Assembly: GCA_047632755.1 (NCBI GenBank)
Contig: JBLIDT010000006.1
Span: forward strand, 62,001-126,000
Direction: 5' to 3'
Source: JAKVAV01 sp047632755
GTDB lineage: Bacteria; Bacteroidota; Bacteroidia; Flavobacteriales_D; Cryomorphaceae
DNA: 64,000 bases
Notes under the pieces: generated by a model
Told to the model about the DNA's origin: nothing
What the model saw: the letters and a program-made list of their open reading frames with translations, nothing else
The model's database searches: none
Program-made: the position numbers and the translations under genes
In this document: one piece after another, positions 17,084 to 24,775 of the stretch
Numbering within the stretch: position 1 is the first letter of the stretch
Layout of the letters: each line of letters begins with the position of its first letter

Positions 17084-17674
17084 GTGGCCGGCTTCAAAAA
17101 ACTATATTTGGCAAAACGATCAGTTTTGACAGAGATTAACGAGATTTTTGATCTGTACGATTCAATGGAAAAGAAGAACATCATGCTCTCCTTTAAGGGC
17201 GAGATGTCTGAAGAGCTTCTTACGTCGATTTTACAGATTATCGAAAACAAGCTTGATCGTTTTGGCGAAAGCACAAAGGTCAAAAAGCGAATGTTCAACA
17301 TCATGGTGGAATGTTTGCAAAACCTTCATCATCATATTACCCAGCCCGCAAAAGATGCGGGTAAGGACATGCCTTCTGTCATCGTGATGGTGGCTAAGAA
17401 TGTTACTGGGTACTCCGTTATCACTGGAAACTTCGTTCAGGACAAAGAAGTTGGTGGCTTGAAAAATAGATTGGAGGAAATCAACTCTATGGACAAGGAA
17501 CAGGTGAAAGAACTCTACAAGTCTGTTCTTGCCGACGGAAAGCTATCTGAGAAAGGTGGCGGCGGATTGGGTATGATCGACATAGCCCGAAAGAGTGGAG
17601 AGAAATTGGATTTTGGTTTTATTCCTTTTGGAGAGGAGAAGTCATTTTTCAGCTTAAATGTCAAAGTAAAATAA
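17084..17674 (+). CDS. siaB: SiaB-family protein kinase
   Basis: 196 residues with a GTG start at 17084 (a stop closes the frame at 17045). GHKL-like ATP fold: N-box NIMVECLQNLHHH with Glu76 and Asn80, and a Gly-rich lid GGGGLGMIDIARKSG at 158-172. In Pseudomonas aeruginosa SiaB phosphorylates the small protein SiaC on a threonine and so turns off its stimulation of the diguanylate cyclase SiaD. Here siaC follows 16 nt downstream, but no SiaA phosphatase or SiaD-like cyclase is nearby, so the output is probably different. Confidence 0.85.
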   Translation: MAGFKKLYLAKRSVLTEINEIFDLYDSMEKKNIMLSFKGEMSEELLTSILQIIENKLDRFGESTKVKKRMFNIMVECLQNLHHHITQPAKDAGKDMPSVIVMVAKNVTGYSVITGNFVQDKEVGGLKNRLEEINSMDKEQVKELYKSVLADGKLSEKGGGGLGMIDIARKSGEKLDFGFIPFGEEKSFFSLNVKVK

Positions 17675-17690
17675 AGAATCAACTAGTCAA

Positions 17691-18074
17691 ATGGAGAGCA
17701 TTAATATAGAAGGAACGCCAAAGACACCTACCGTTAAGTTTGACAGTTTGTCGGGCGTTTTGGTCATTCGCGGAAGGTCTATTCCTGAGAATTCAATTGA
17801 TTTTTACAAACCCTTGATCGATTGGCTCGACGCTTATGCAAACGGCAATGGTGAAGGCCTGACTTTGAATATGGAATTGGAATACTTCAATACAAGTAGT
17901 TCCAAATGTATTCTTGACGTTTTCAAGAAGCTTGAGAATATCTCAAAGCAAGGAAAGACTATCTCAGTGAAATGGCATTACGAAGAAGACGACGAAGATA
18001 TGCTCGAGGCTGGCGAAGATTATGACGCCATAATTGATATTGCGTTTGAGATGGTTAAGGTTGAGGAGATTTAG
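17691..18074 (+). CDS. siaC: SiaC-family regulatory phosphoprotein (DUF1987)
   Basis: 127 residues, the usual size. Opens with the family phrase GTPKTPTVKFDSLSGVLVIRGRSIPEN and carries MELEYFNTSSSKCILDVF; the Thr in NTSS is residue 68, the number of the threonine phosphorylated by SiaB in P. aeruginosa SiaC. Acidic helical tail (HYEEDDEDMLEAGEDYD). Acts as a phospho-switch; the target in Bacteroidetes is not known. Second gene of a two-gene operon with siaB. Confidence 0.88.
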   Translation: MESINIEGTPKTPTVKFDSLSGVLVIRGRSIPENSIDFYKPLIDWLDAYANGNGEGLTLNMELEYFNTSSSKCILDVFKKLENISKQGKTISVKWHYEEDDEDMLEAGEDYDAIIDIAFEMVKVEEI

Positions 18075-18171
18075 TAAGTATCCGTCCTTTTAATCGAGAG
18101 TCTGAACTAAAAAGTTCTTTTGCAACCGTTGCAGTGAGCCTGTCGAAGAGGCCTATGTAGGGCCGCAAACC

Positions 18172-18207
18172 AAAGAGTCCTGATAGCTATCGGGATGACT
18201 TTTTTTA
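18172..18207 (+). terminator. Terminator after the siaBC pair
   Basis: The element AGTCCTGATAGCTATCGGGATGACT folds on itself (near-perfect 'tcctgatagctatcggga' palindrome) and is followed by seven T. Just before it lies GAGCCTGTCGAAG, a fragment of a REP-like sequence often found between genes. Confidence 0.6.
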
Positions 18208-18252
18208 AAACAAGTGCAACGCCGATAACGGGCTCTGACTTACAGAAGCTAA

Positions 18253-21200
18253 TTACTTCTTGCCAGGAAGACTCAAATTGTCTTCAATCAATCGCATCAT
18301 TCTAGGGAATACATCGAAGAAAAGGCACAGGATCAATGCTATGGTCATAGCCCAAATCACCATTAGGTTGGCAAAGAAAGTATCGATAAAATTTCCAAAG
18401 AATTTCTTCGCTGGTGCGTAGAAGTGTGCACTGAAAAAATCAGAATTGTAAGGCATCAAATAGATCAAATCCTTTTTTTGGATCAGCTCACCATTGTGCT
18501 CAGCAATGTAATTTAAGTCGTTTCTATTGGTCGCAAATATTTCGAGTTGGTCATTCTTATAATTGTCAAAGAGTGAGTCATATTGACTGTCCTTGTTGTC
18601 TTCACGAGTCATGGCGTAGATAGCGTTCTCTTTTTCACTCTCTGCTTGGTTGTATACCTTCCGGTAATGGGTTTCCAATAAATCGAGGTGATCTCTAAGG
18701 TCGGAGATGTGTTCAATACTGATGGCTTCAGGAGTCAACTCGTTCACTTCGTCGAATCTTATCCCTTTCAGAAACGCATTTTCCTTTTGAAGCTCATTTC
18801 TCAAAACGGTAAGTTCTGATTCCAGTTCAGTGGTGGCTGATTCATCATCGATTATTCTCGAAACATGAGCCGCTTTGTTCTTCAGTTCAGTGATCCAGTA
18901 GTCCTTCTTCCAGTTGGAAAATTTCTTTCTTCTCTCGAGTTCGTAAAAGTTTTCTTCGTAATCATTCCACTTGAACTGAGTTACCGCGATGGCCTCATAA
19001 GCCCAACGACTGGCCATAATGTTTCCAATCCATGGCACACCTTTTTGCGAGGCGAAAATAGGATTGAGTCGGTCAAACCTTACAATGATTCCACTAAAGA
19101 GTAGTTGCGGAATAATCACAATCGGAATTAAGATGTAAATCACTTTGGCCGAATTGAAACTGGCTGAGATATTGAGCCCAAGAATATTTGCAAAAGTACA
19201 GGTCGAGAAAAGGATCGCCCAATACGGCAATGTCATTCCTTTGATTTCGAGAATCGTATTTCCGATGATCACAAAAAGGAACATTTGGATTGCTGAGATG
19301 GCCAGCATGACGCCAATTTTTCCCGAGAGGTAACTCCCTCGACTTAAATTGAGGAAAGATTCTCTCTTTCTGATTTTCTTGTCGCGGATGATCTCCTCTG
19401 AGCTCACCGTCAGTCCGATGAATAGAGCAACGATTACCGAGATGAAGATGTAAACTGGAATATTTTCGTTTTCCCTGAATACATATTCTGAAGAACCTCC
19501 TGACGGAACGAAAAACCGCATGAAAAAGGCGAGAATCATTGCCAAAACTGGAGCTTCTAAAAGGTTGATTAGTACATATTGTCGGTTGGTAAGCTTCGAG
19601 AGTACATCGCGTTTCACGAATATGGCCAACTGCTTTAGCTTACTCGGAATGGTGAAATTACTTTCGGGAAGTTCGTGCACTTCTTCAGCAGTGGTATCGA
19701 AGATTTCAATGTTTTCCTTGTAAAGTTGATTCCACTCCAAGGGAGAAATTTTCCTCTCGGGAGTGAGGTTTCCGAATTCGTCAACCACCTTTGATTCGAT
19801 AATATTGAAGACATCTTCGGTCTTTACATTTCCGCAGCTTAAGCACTCGGCTTCTTCGCTGTTTACGTGGTTTACCATCTTGCGGAAATACACAAGACTA
19901 TCCACAGGGTTTCCGCTGTAAATGGGGTAGCCACCTTTATCTAGTACCAGCAGGCTATCAAACATTTTGAAGATATCTGAAGAAGGCTGGTGAATTACCA
20001 CAAAGATCAATTTGCCCTTGAGGCAAAGTTCCTTGAGTAAATCCATAATGTTTTCTGAATCTCTGGAAGATAGTCCTGAAGTAGGTTCGTCAATGAAAAG
20101 AACGGCAGGTTCGCGGATCAACTCCAATGCGATGTTGAGTCTCTTTCGCTGTCCACCGCTGATGGTTTTATCCAAAGGGTTCCCGACTTTCAAGTCCGAT
20201 GTTTCGGTCAGGCCTAAAGTGGAGAGCATATCGTGGACCAACTCAGCGATCTCTTCATCGGTCTTTTGTCCGAAACAAAGTTTTGTGTTGTAAAAGAGAT
20301 TTTGGAATACAGTCAATTCCTCAATGAGCAAATCGTCTTGAGCGATGTATCCTATCACTCCTTCAACGGCGTGAGCATCGCGGTGAATGTCGATACCATT
20401 GATACTGACTGAACCGAGCTTGGGTGCCAAGTTTCCATTGAGGATATTGAGTAGGGTAGATTTACCGCTACCACTTGCCCCCATTATTCCTACGAGACTT
20501 CCCGAATTCTCTTCGAGATTAATGTCATTGAGACCAATGTTTCCTTTTTTGAAAGTGTATGAAACTCCAGTTGCTCTAAATTGAATACTGACACTGTCAT
20601 TGTCCTTTAAAAATGAGCCCAAGATGTCGCTGTAGTAGATAGGACTGATTTTGGGTCCTCTGATAGAAGCACCCTGATTGAGTACATAAAACCGATCATT
20701 TACAATAGGCTGCCCCGATACATTGTACCTCCCATTTCCTTTGTATTTAATGAAGTGAAGGTTTACAGTGGGCAGTCTTAATATTCTAAAATAGCCATCC
20801 AGGCCTTTTGCTATTAAGTGTTTTCCAAATGCTCCAGCTGAATCGGTATTGTCAGTTACGTACATCACATTGTGCGATGCGATGAGTTCGGTTTCTTTTT
20901 CTTCGACAAAGAGGCGAGCCAATTTGTACTCTTCCATGTCGAAGTTGAAGGTCATGGCCACCGTATTCACAAATTCTTGCTCCAAGTCACTTACCTCAGT
21001 ATGGGTATAGATGAATTCAAGGAGCCGAATGAGAACGATGGTTTTCTGGCGCTGAGTGAGCTCTTCGTTTATTTCGGTGCAGATTCTTAAAACCTTTACC
21101 GAGTTTCCTGCCATTCGTTTTTGCTTGCCATTTTTGGCTAACGAAATTTTTTGGTAAGTCTCTAGGTAATCTTCGAAAAGGTCGAGGTATTTGCGGACGA

Positions 21201-21333
21201 GCTTGCCTGGAAGGCGCTCTTTTAGGAAAGATTCAACAATAGTGCGTCCACTCAGATCTTGCTCATCTGAAGGGTCAACTCTTGCAATAATTGCAAAAAG
21301 TTGTACCAACGCATTCAGTATTCGTTCGCTCAT
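18253..21333 (-). CDS. ABC-2-type (ABCG-like) transporter with N-terminal TerB-like domain
   Basis: 1026 residues, a single-chain half transporter with extra parts. Residues 1-150 are helical and resemble TerB-like metal-response domains; 155-250 is a beta-rich region (NGRYNVSGQPIVNDRFYVLN) with an FHA-like look. The ATPase follows: Walker A GASGSGKS at 285-292, signature ISGGQRKR at 391-398, Walker B VLFIDEPTSGLS at 411-422. A helical linker leads to five or so membrane helices (about 590-820), a long soluble coiled stretch, and a final helix near 985-1010. Substrate unknown. Monocistronic by position. Confidence 0.85.
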   Translation of the reverse strand: MSERILNALVQLFAIIARVDPSDEQDLSGRTIVESFLKERLPGKLVRKYLDLFEDYLETYQKISLAKNGKQKRMAGNSVKVLRICTEINEELTQRQKTIVLIRLLEFIYTHTEVSDLEQEFVNTVAMTFNFDMEEYKLARLFVEEKETELIASHNVMYVTDNTDSAGAFGKHLIAKGLDGYFRILRLPTVNLHFIKYKGNGRYNVSGQPIVNDRFYVLNQGASIRGPKISPIYYSDILGSFLKDNDSVSIQFRATGVSYTFKKGNIGLNDINLEENSGSLVGIMGASGSGKSTLLNILNGNLAPKLGSVSINGIDIHRDAHAVEGVIGYIAQDDLLIEELTVFQNLFYNTKLCFGQKTDEEIAELVHDMLSTLGLTETSDLKVGNPLDKTISGGQRKRLNIALELIREPAVLFIDEPTSGLSSRDSENIMDLLKELCLKGKLIFVVIHQPSSDIFKMFDSLLVLDKGGYPIYSGNPVDSLVYFRKMVNHVNSEEAECLSCGNVKTEDVFNIIESKVVDEFGNLTPERKISPLEWNQLYKENIEIFDTTAEEVHELPESNFTIPSKLKQLAIFVKRDVLSKLTNRQYVLINLLEAPVLAMILAFFMRFFVPSGGSSEYVFRENENIPVYIFISVIVALFIGLTVSSEEIIRDKKIRKRESFLNLSRGSYLSGKIGVMLAISAIQMFLFVIIGNTILEIKGMTLPYWAILFSTCTFANILGLNISASFNSAKVIYILIPIVIIPQLLFSGIIVRFDRLNPIFASQKGVPWIGNIMASRWAYEAIAVTQFKWNDYEENFYELERRKKFSNWKKDYWITELKNKAAHVSRIIDDESATTELESELTVLRNELQKENAFLKGIRFDEVNELTPEAISIEHISDLRDHLDLLETHYRKVYNQAESEKENAIYAMTREDNKDSQYDSLFDNYKNDQLEIFATNRNDLNYIAEHNGELIQKKDLIYLMPYNSDFFSAHFYAPAKKFFGNFIDTFFANLMVIWAMTIALILCLFFDVFPRMMRLIEDNLSLPGKK

Positions 21334-21351
21334 ATCAGTTCAAAAGGGGTC

Positions 21352-21385
21352 AAAAAAAAACGCCTCGAATTTCGAGGCGTTTTAC
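21352..21385 (-). terminator. Terminator of the 21404-22710 operon
   Basis: Near-perfect palindrome AACGCCTCGAA/TTCGAGGCGTT; on the minus strand a run of nine T follows. It begins about 20 nt after the stop at 21404. Confidence 0.85.
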
Positions 21386-21403
21386 AATTCAGTAGGGATT
21401 AAA

Positions 21404-21817
21404 TTACTTCTCGAATCCAACGATTAGTACGGCGCAACCTGAAGTTTGTTTCGTTTTGTCAAGCTTGGCTTCCAGTCTCACATCAAGTGTTGACTCAATT
21501 TCAAAATCCCAGTAGGGACTATTCTGGTGTTCTTCGTTGGAAAAAAGTAGATTATTGTCCTGATCATATAAAGAGAAAATGAGCTGTTCTTCCTCCAGAC
21601 CGCTATATGCGGCGATCCGGTAATTACTATTTCCGAAGAAAGTCGTTTCGAATTCAGCGATTTGTCCGTCGAAGATCAATGCCCGATAAGACTGTCCATC
21701 TGGGATGAAAGTTTCGTTCATGAATTCACGAGCAAGGTAGGCTGTGCTATCGCATTGGGCAGACAGATGCCAAATGGGGGCAAAGGCGAGGATGATAATA
21801 AATAGGAGTCTTTTCAT
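21404..21817 (-). CDS. Hypothetical exported protein
   Basis: 137 residues with a signal peptide (MKRLLFIIILAFAPIWHLSAQ) and a small, beta-strand-rich mature part (YRIAAYSGLEEEQLIFSLYDQ). No family recognised. Its start overlaps the stop of the upstream lipoprotein by ATGA, so the two are an operon; both are exported and a joint role in the envelope is a guess. Confidence 0.6.
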   Translation of the reverse strand: MKRLLFIIILAFAPIWHLSAQCDSTAYLAREFMNETFIPDGQSYRALIFDGQIAEFETTFFGNSNYRIAAYSGLEEEQLIFSLYDQDNNLLFSNEEHQNSPYWDFEIESTLDVRLEAKLDKTKQTSGCAVLIVGFEK

Positions 21818-22710
21818 TTTGCAGTGATTTTTGTTCTCGCAGATTCCAACAAGCTTGCTATCGAATGGAGCAATGAATCAGAAACCTGATAATCTGTTTT
21901 GCTTTTGATTGCCGTCACTTTCTTTGAGGGATCAGTTTCAGGGTTTTCAAAAGCGTAAGTGGACTGAACATTGGCGTAAGCCTCTTCAATGCTATCCAAT
22001 ACTTGATAGAGCTCGCTCTTTTTGAAATTATCATCGGTAGTTATGCCGAGAGCCTTCACGATGGTTGAGCTACTTTTCTTTTGCTGTGCAACTCGATCTC
22101 TGGCGTCTTTATTTCCGTCTATTGCAGATTGAGCGGTCAAATGAGATGATTCTATCCATCCACCTAAAATGACCAAACTCGCAATATCATACCTCTCGTT
22201 CTTCTTTAGGTAGGCATCGCTTTCCTCATAAAATCGACCGATCAAATACACCAGTGAATCTGGATTATCTGCATTGGCACCTAAACGCTTCATCAGCTCT
22301 GGACTTATCGCAGAACTAATACCGAGATCTTTCGCTAAATTACCAATTGCTTCATAGTAAGATAGAGCCTTTTGGCCGTCTTGATAGAGTGATGAATAAG
22401 CCATGTCAGTTCCATAAACCCCAATGTTCATAGCTTTCTGGGCATTCGTCTCGTAGTTGCTGTAGCTTTTGGCATCGTTCAGCAATTCAGGCTTGTAGTC
22501 GGCTTCCGATTCTTTGATCAGAATAGCCGTTTGGATGGGCGAGGGAATGCTGAAGAGCACACCCGAAACATTCACAATATTGGATTTAACGCTGTCAAGA
22601 GACAGTGTCTTTGTGCCCTCAGATTTTTCTAAGCTCTTTTCTCCGCAAGAAATTGCGAACAGTAAAATGCCTGAAAAAAGGACAATGGGTAAGACGCGAA
22701 AATTCTTCAT
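21814..22710 (-). CDS. Hypothetical lipoprotein
   Basis: 298 residues. Lipoprotein signal ending in LFAISCGEKS (lipid-modified Cys22). The mature part is mainly alpha-helical (long amphipathic stretches such as YEAIGNLAKDLGISSAISPELMKRL), with no enzyme motif seen. No family recognised. Translationally coupled to the exported protein at 21404. Confidence 0.6.
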   Translation of the reverse strand: MKNFRVLPIVLFSGILLFAISCGEKSLEKSEGTKTLSLDSVKSNIVNVSGVLFSIPSPIQTAILIKESEADYKPELLNDAKSYSNYETNAQKAMNIGVYGTDMAYSSLYQDGQKALSYYEAIGNLAKDLGISSAISPELMKRLGANADNPDSLVYLIGRFYEESDAYLKKNERYDIASLVILGGWIESSHLTAQSAIDGNKDARDRVAQQKKSSSTIVKALGITTDDNFKKSELYQVLDSIEEAYANVQSTYAFENPETDPSKKVTAIKSKTDYQVSDSLLHSIASLLESARTKITAK

Positions 22711-22755
22711 TACAATGGTTTTAAAGGAGGAATTCCGTTAGGTCTATTCTCTATT

Positions 22756-24498
22756 TTAACGGAACACATTGGTTCGTTTAAGGAAAGCCACCAGAATTAC
22801 TCCTGATATTACTACCACTGCTCCGTAAAGCATGGCAGCGTTCCATTCTTTGAATATGATCTTGCCCGTTAAGAACAAGATACCATAGGTCAAAGTAACA
22901 GAAGATAACCAACATACGGCAAGACGGGCGATGTTGTTCCGATTTTCAACAGTTGATTTTCGGAAAATGCGCCAATTGCCATCGGGGCGTACTCTGTCAA
23001 AGAAAATTTTCAGGGATTTTTCGTCCTCCTTCGGACCGAAAAAGGTGAAGAGGATCCAAACAACAGTCGTAACTCCGACCGTCAGGAAAAAGCTCTCGGG
23101 AAATTGGAGATTGAAAAACCACTTGCCAACGGCATAGACAATAAAGGGAGTGACCGTCGCGGAGATTTCACTCCAAGCATTGATGCGCCACCAATACCAG
23201 CGCAGGATCAAAACCAAACCGAGACCTGCCCCGCATTCCAACACAAATTCCCAAACACCACTAATCGATGTCATGAATTGAGTGATGACGAGTCCGCATA
23301 TCATCAGCAAGAAGGTGATCACTCTCGACGCTGTCACCAATTGTTTCGAATTGGAATCGGGCTTTACAAATCGTTTGTAAAGGTCATTGGCCAAATAGCC
23401 TGCGCCCCAATTGAGTTGCGTGCTTATCGTACTTAAATAAGCCCCGAGGAATGCGGCCAATAAAAGCCCTTTTAGACCTGTCGGCAGGAAGTCTTTCATC
23501 GCTCGGACGTATCCTTCCTTTAATTGGGCACCTTCAAGCTCTGGATACAGAACCATGCAAGAGAGTGCTACCAAAATCCACGGCCACGGCCTTAGGCAGT
23601 AGTGAGCGACTTGGAAAAACAAGGTGGCATATACGGCTCCTTTTTCTGTTTTCGTGCTCATCATTCGCTGAGCTACATAGCCACCACCGCCAGGCTCCTG
23701 TCCTGGATACCAGCTGGCCCACCATTGTACACCAAGGTAAGCGAAGAAAGCTCCGAAACTGATGACCATCATATTGCCAGCTCCCCCGCCATCCTCGCCG
23801 ATGGTTGGAAAGAAATTGAAAGTTGATGGAGGCAGACTGCTTTTTAGTCCGTCAATTCCTCCGACCTCTTCGCTTCCTACCACCACGATGGCCAAGACGA
23901 TCGTACCGACAATTGCTAAGGTGAATTGAACGACGTCGGTAACGGCCACTCCCCAAATTCCCGAAAGGGAAGTATAGAATGCCGCAAATACCATGGCACA
24001 GGCCACGATAGTGTAGGTCAATTGAGGCGTGGTTCCAAAGAACTCCTGAATGATGGTAATCATGGCTAGGTTTACCCAACCGATGATCAAAATATTCATG
24101 ACCAACCCTAGGTAAACCGCCTTGAATCCTCTTAGCATTGCTGCGGGTTTCCCCGAATAGCGAAGTTCTATAAACTCTGTTTCGGTGAGGACTTCTGCTC
24201 TTCGCCACAACTTGGCAAAGAAGAAGGTCGTGAGCATTCCACCTGCCAGAAAACTCCACCAAATCCAGTTTCCTGAAATACCACTCTTTCCTACGAGTTC
24301 GGTCACGGCCAGCGGCGTATCGGCTGCAAAAGTCGTTGCGACCATTGATATTCCCGCAACCAACCAAGGCATCTCCCGATTTCCCAAAAAGAAGCTCTCC
24401 ATACTCTTGGAGGCGCGCTTCCTGAAGTAGAGCCCGATCGTAAGGCTAAAGATTAAAAATACGACGATAATCGTCCAATCGATCCAGTGTAAATCCAT
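22756..24498 (-). CDS. Sodium:solute symporter (SSS family)
   Basis: 580 residues with 13 or more membrane helices. The start MDLHWIDWTIIVVF and the segments FFLGNREMPWLVAGISMVAT and LSTISTQLNWGAGYLANDLYKRF are typical of the SSS family, and the latter (helix 9 region) carries the Na+ site residues. The substrate is not obvious; close relatives transport sugars, proline or other small solutes. No catabolic partner gene is adjacent. Confidence 0.88.
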   Translation of the reverse strand: MDLHWIDWTIIVVFLIFSLTIGLYFRKRASKSMESFFLGNREMPWLVAGISMVATTFAADTPLAVTELVGKSGISGNWIWWSFLAGGMLTTFFFAKLWRRAEVLTETEFIELRYSGKPAAMLRGFKAVYLGLVMNILIIGWVNLAMITIIQEFFGTTPQLTYTIVACAMVFAAFYTSLSGIWGVAVTDVVQFTLAIVGTIVLAIVVVGSEEVGGIDGLKSSLPPSTFNFFPTIGEDGGGAGNMMVISFGAFFAYLGVQWWASWYPGQEPGGGGYVAQRMMSTKTEKGAVYATLFFQVAHYCLRPWPWILVALSCMVLYPELEGAQLKEGYVRAMKDFLPTGLKGLLLAAFLGAYLSTISTQLNWGAGYLANDLYKRFVKPDSNSKQLVTASRVITFLLMICGLVITQFMTSISGVWEFVLECGAGLGLVLILRWYWWRINAWSEISATVTPFIVYAVGKWFFNLQFPESFFLTVGVTTVVWILFTFFGPKEDEKSLKIFFDRVRPDGNWRIFRKSTVENRNNIARLAVCWLSSVTLTYGILFLTGKIIFKEWNAAMLYGAVVVISGVILVAFLKRTNVFR

Positions 24499-24752
24499 GC
24501 TAGTGTGAAGGTTTATGAGTCAGGAGACTAGATTTTTGTAGTTATTTTTTCTTCAGGCGAGTCAAAATTTGAAGGGATAGCATGGCTACGGCTGAAAAAT
24601 TTTAATGAAGTATGAAGGAAACAGAAGCCAAAATTGGTTTTTTGACTCAGAAATCTTCGCACTTTTCATGGTTCTCGAAATTAGGTGGTGCGACCAATTG
24701 CTTTTTAATGTACCTCTCTTTTCTTACCACGTTTCTCTGTTGGTAATTCCAT

Positions 24753-24760
24753 TAATTTTG
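24753..24760 (+). promoter_or_regulatory. Candidate -7 promoter element of priA
   Basis: TAATTTTG fits TAnnTTTG. It lies 15 to 21 nt before two in-frame TTG codons and downstream of the first in-frame ATG codons, which argues that the gene starts at a TTG. Confidence 0.35.
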
Positions 24761-24775
24761 CACTCCTCATTTGAT

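Noticed and set aside
18135..18160. GAGCCTGTCGAAG, similar to widespread REP-like repeats
   Set aside because: Only a fragment; too short to call as an element of its own, mentioned with the siaBC terminator.
23852..24367. 171-residue Arg/Gly-rich ORF on the minus strand
   Set aside because: Same-strand out-of-frame shadow of the sodium:solute symporter.
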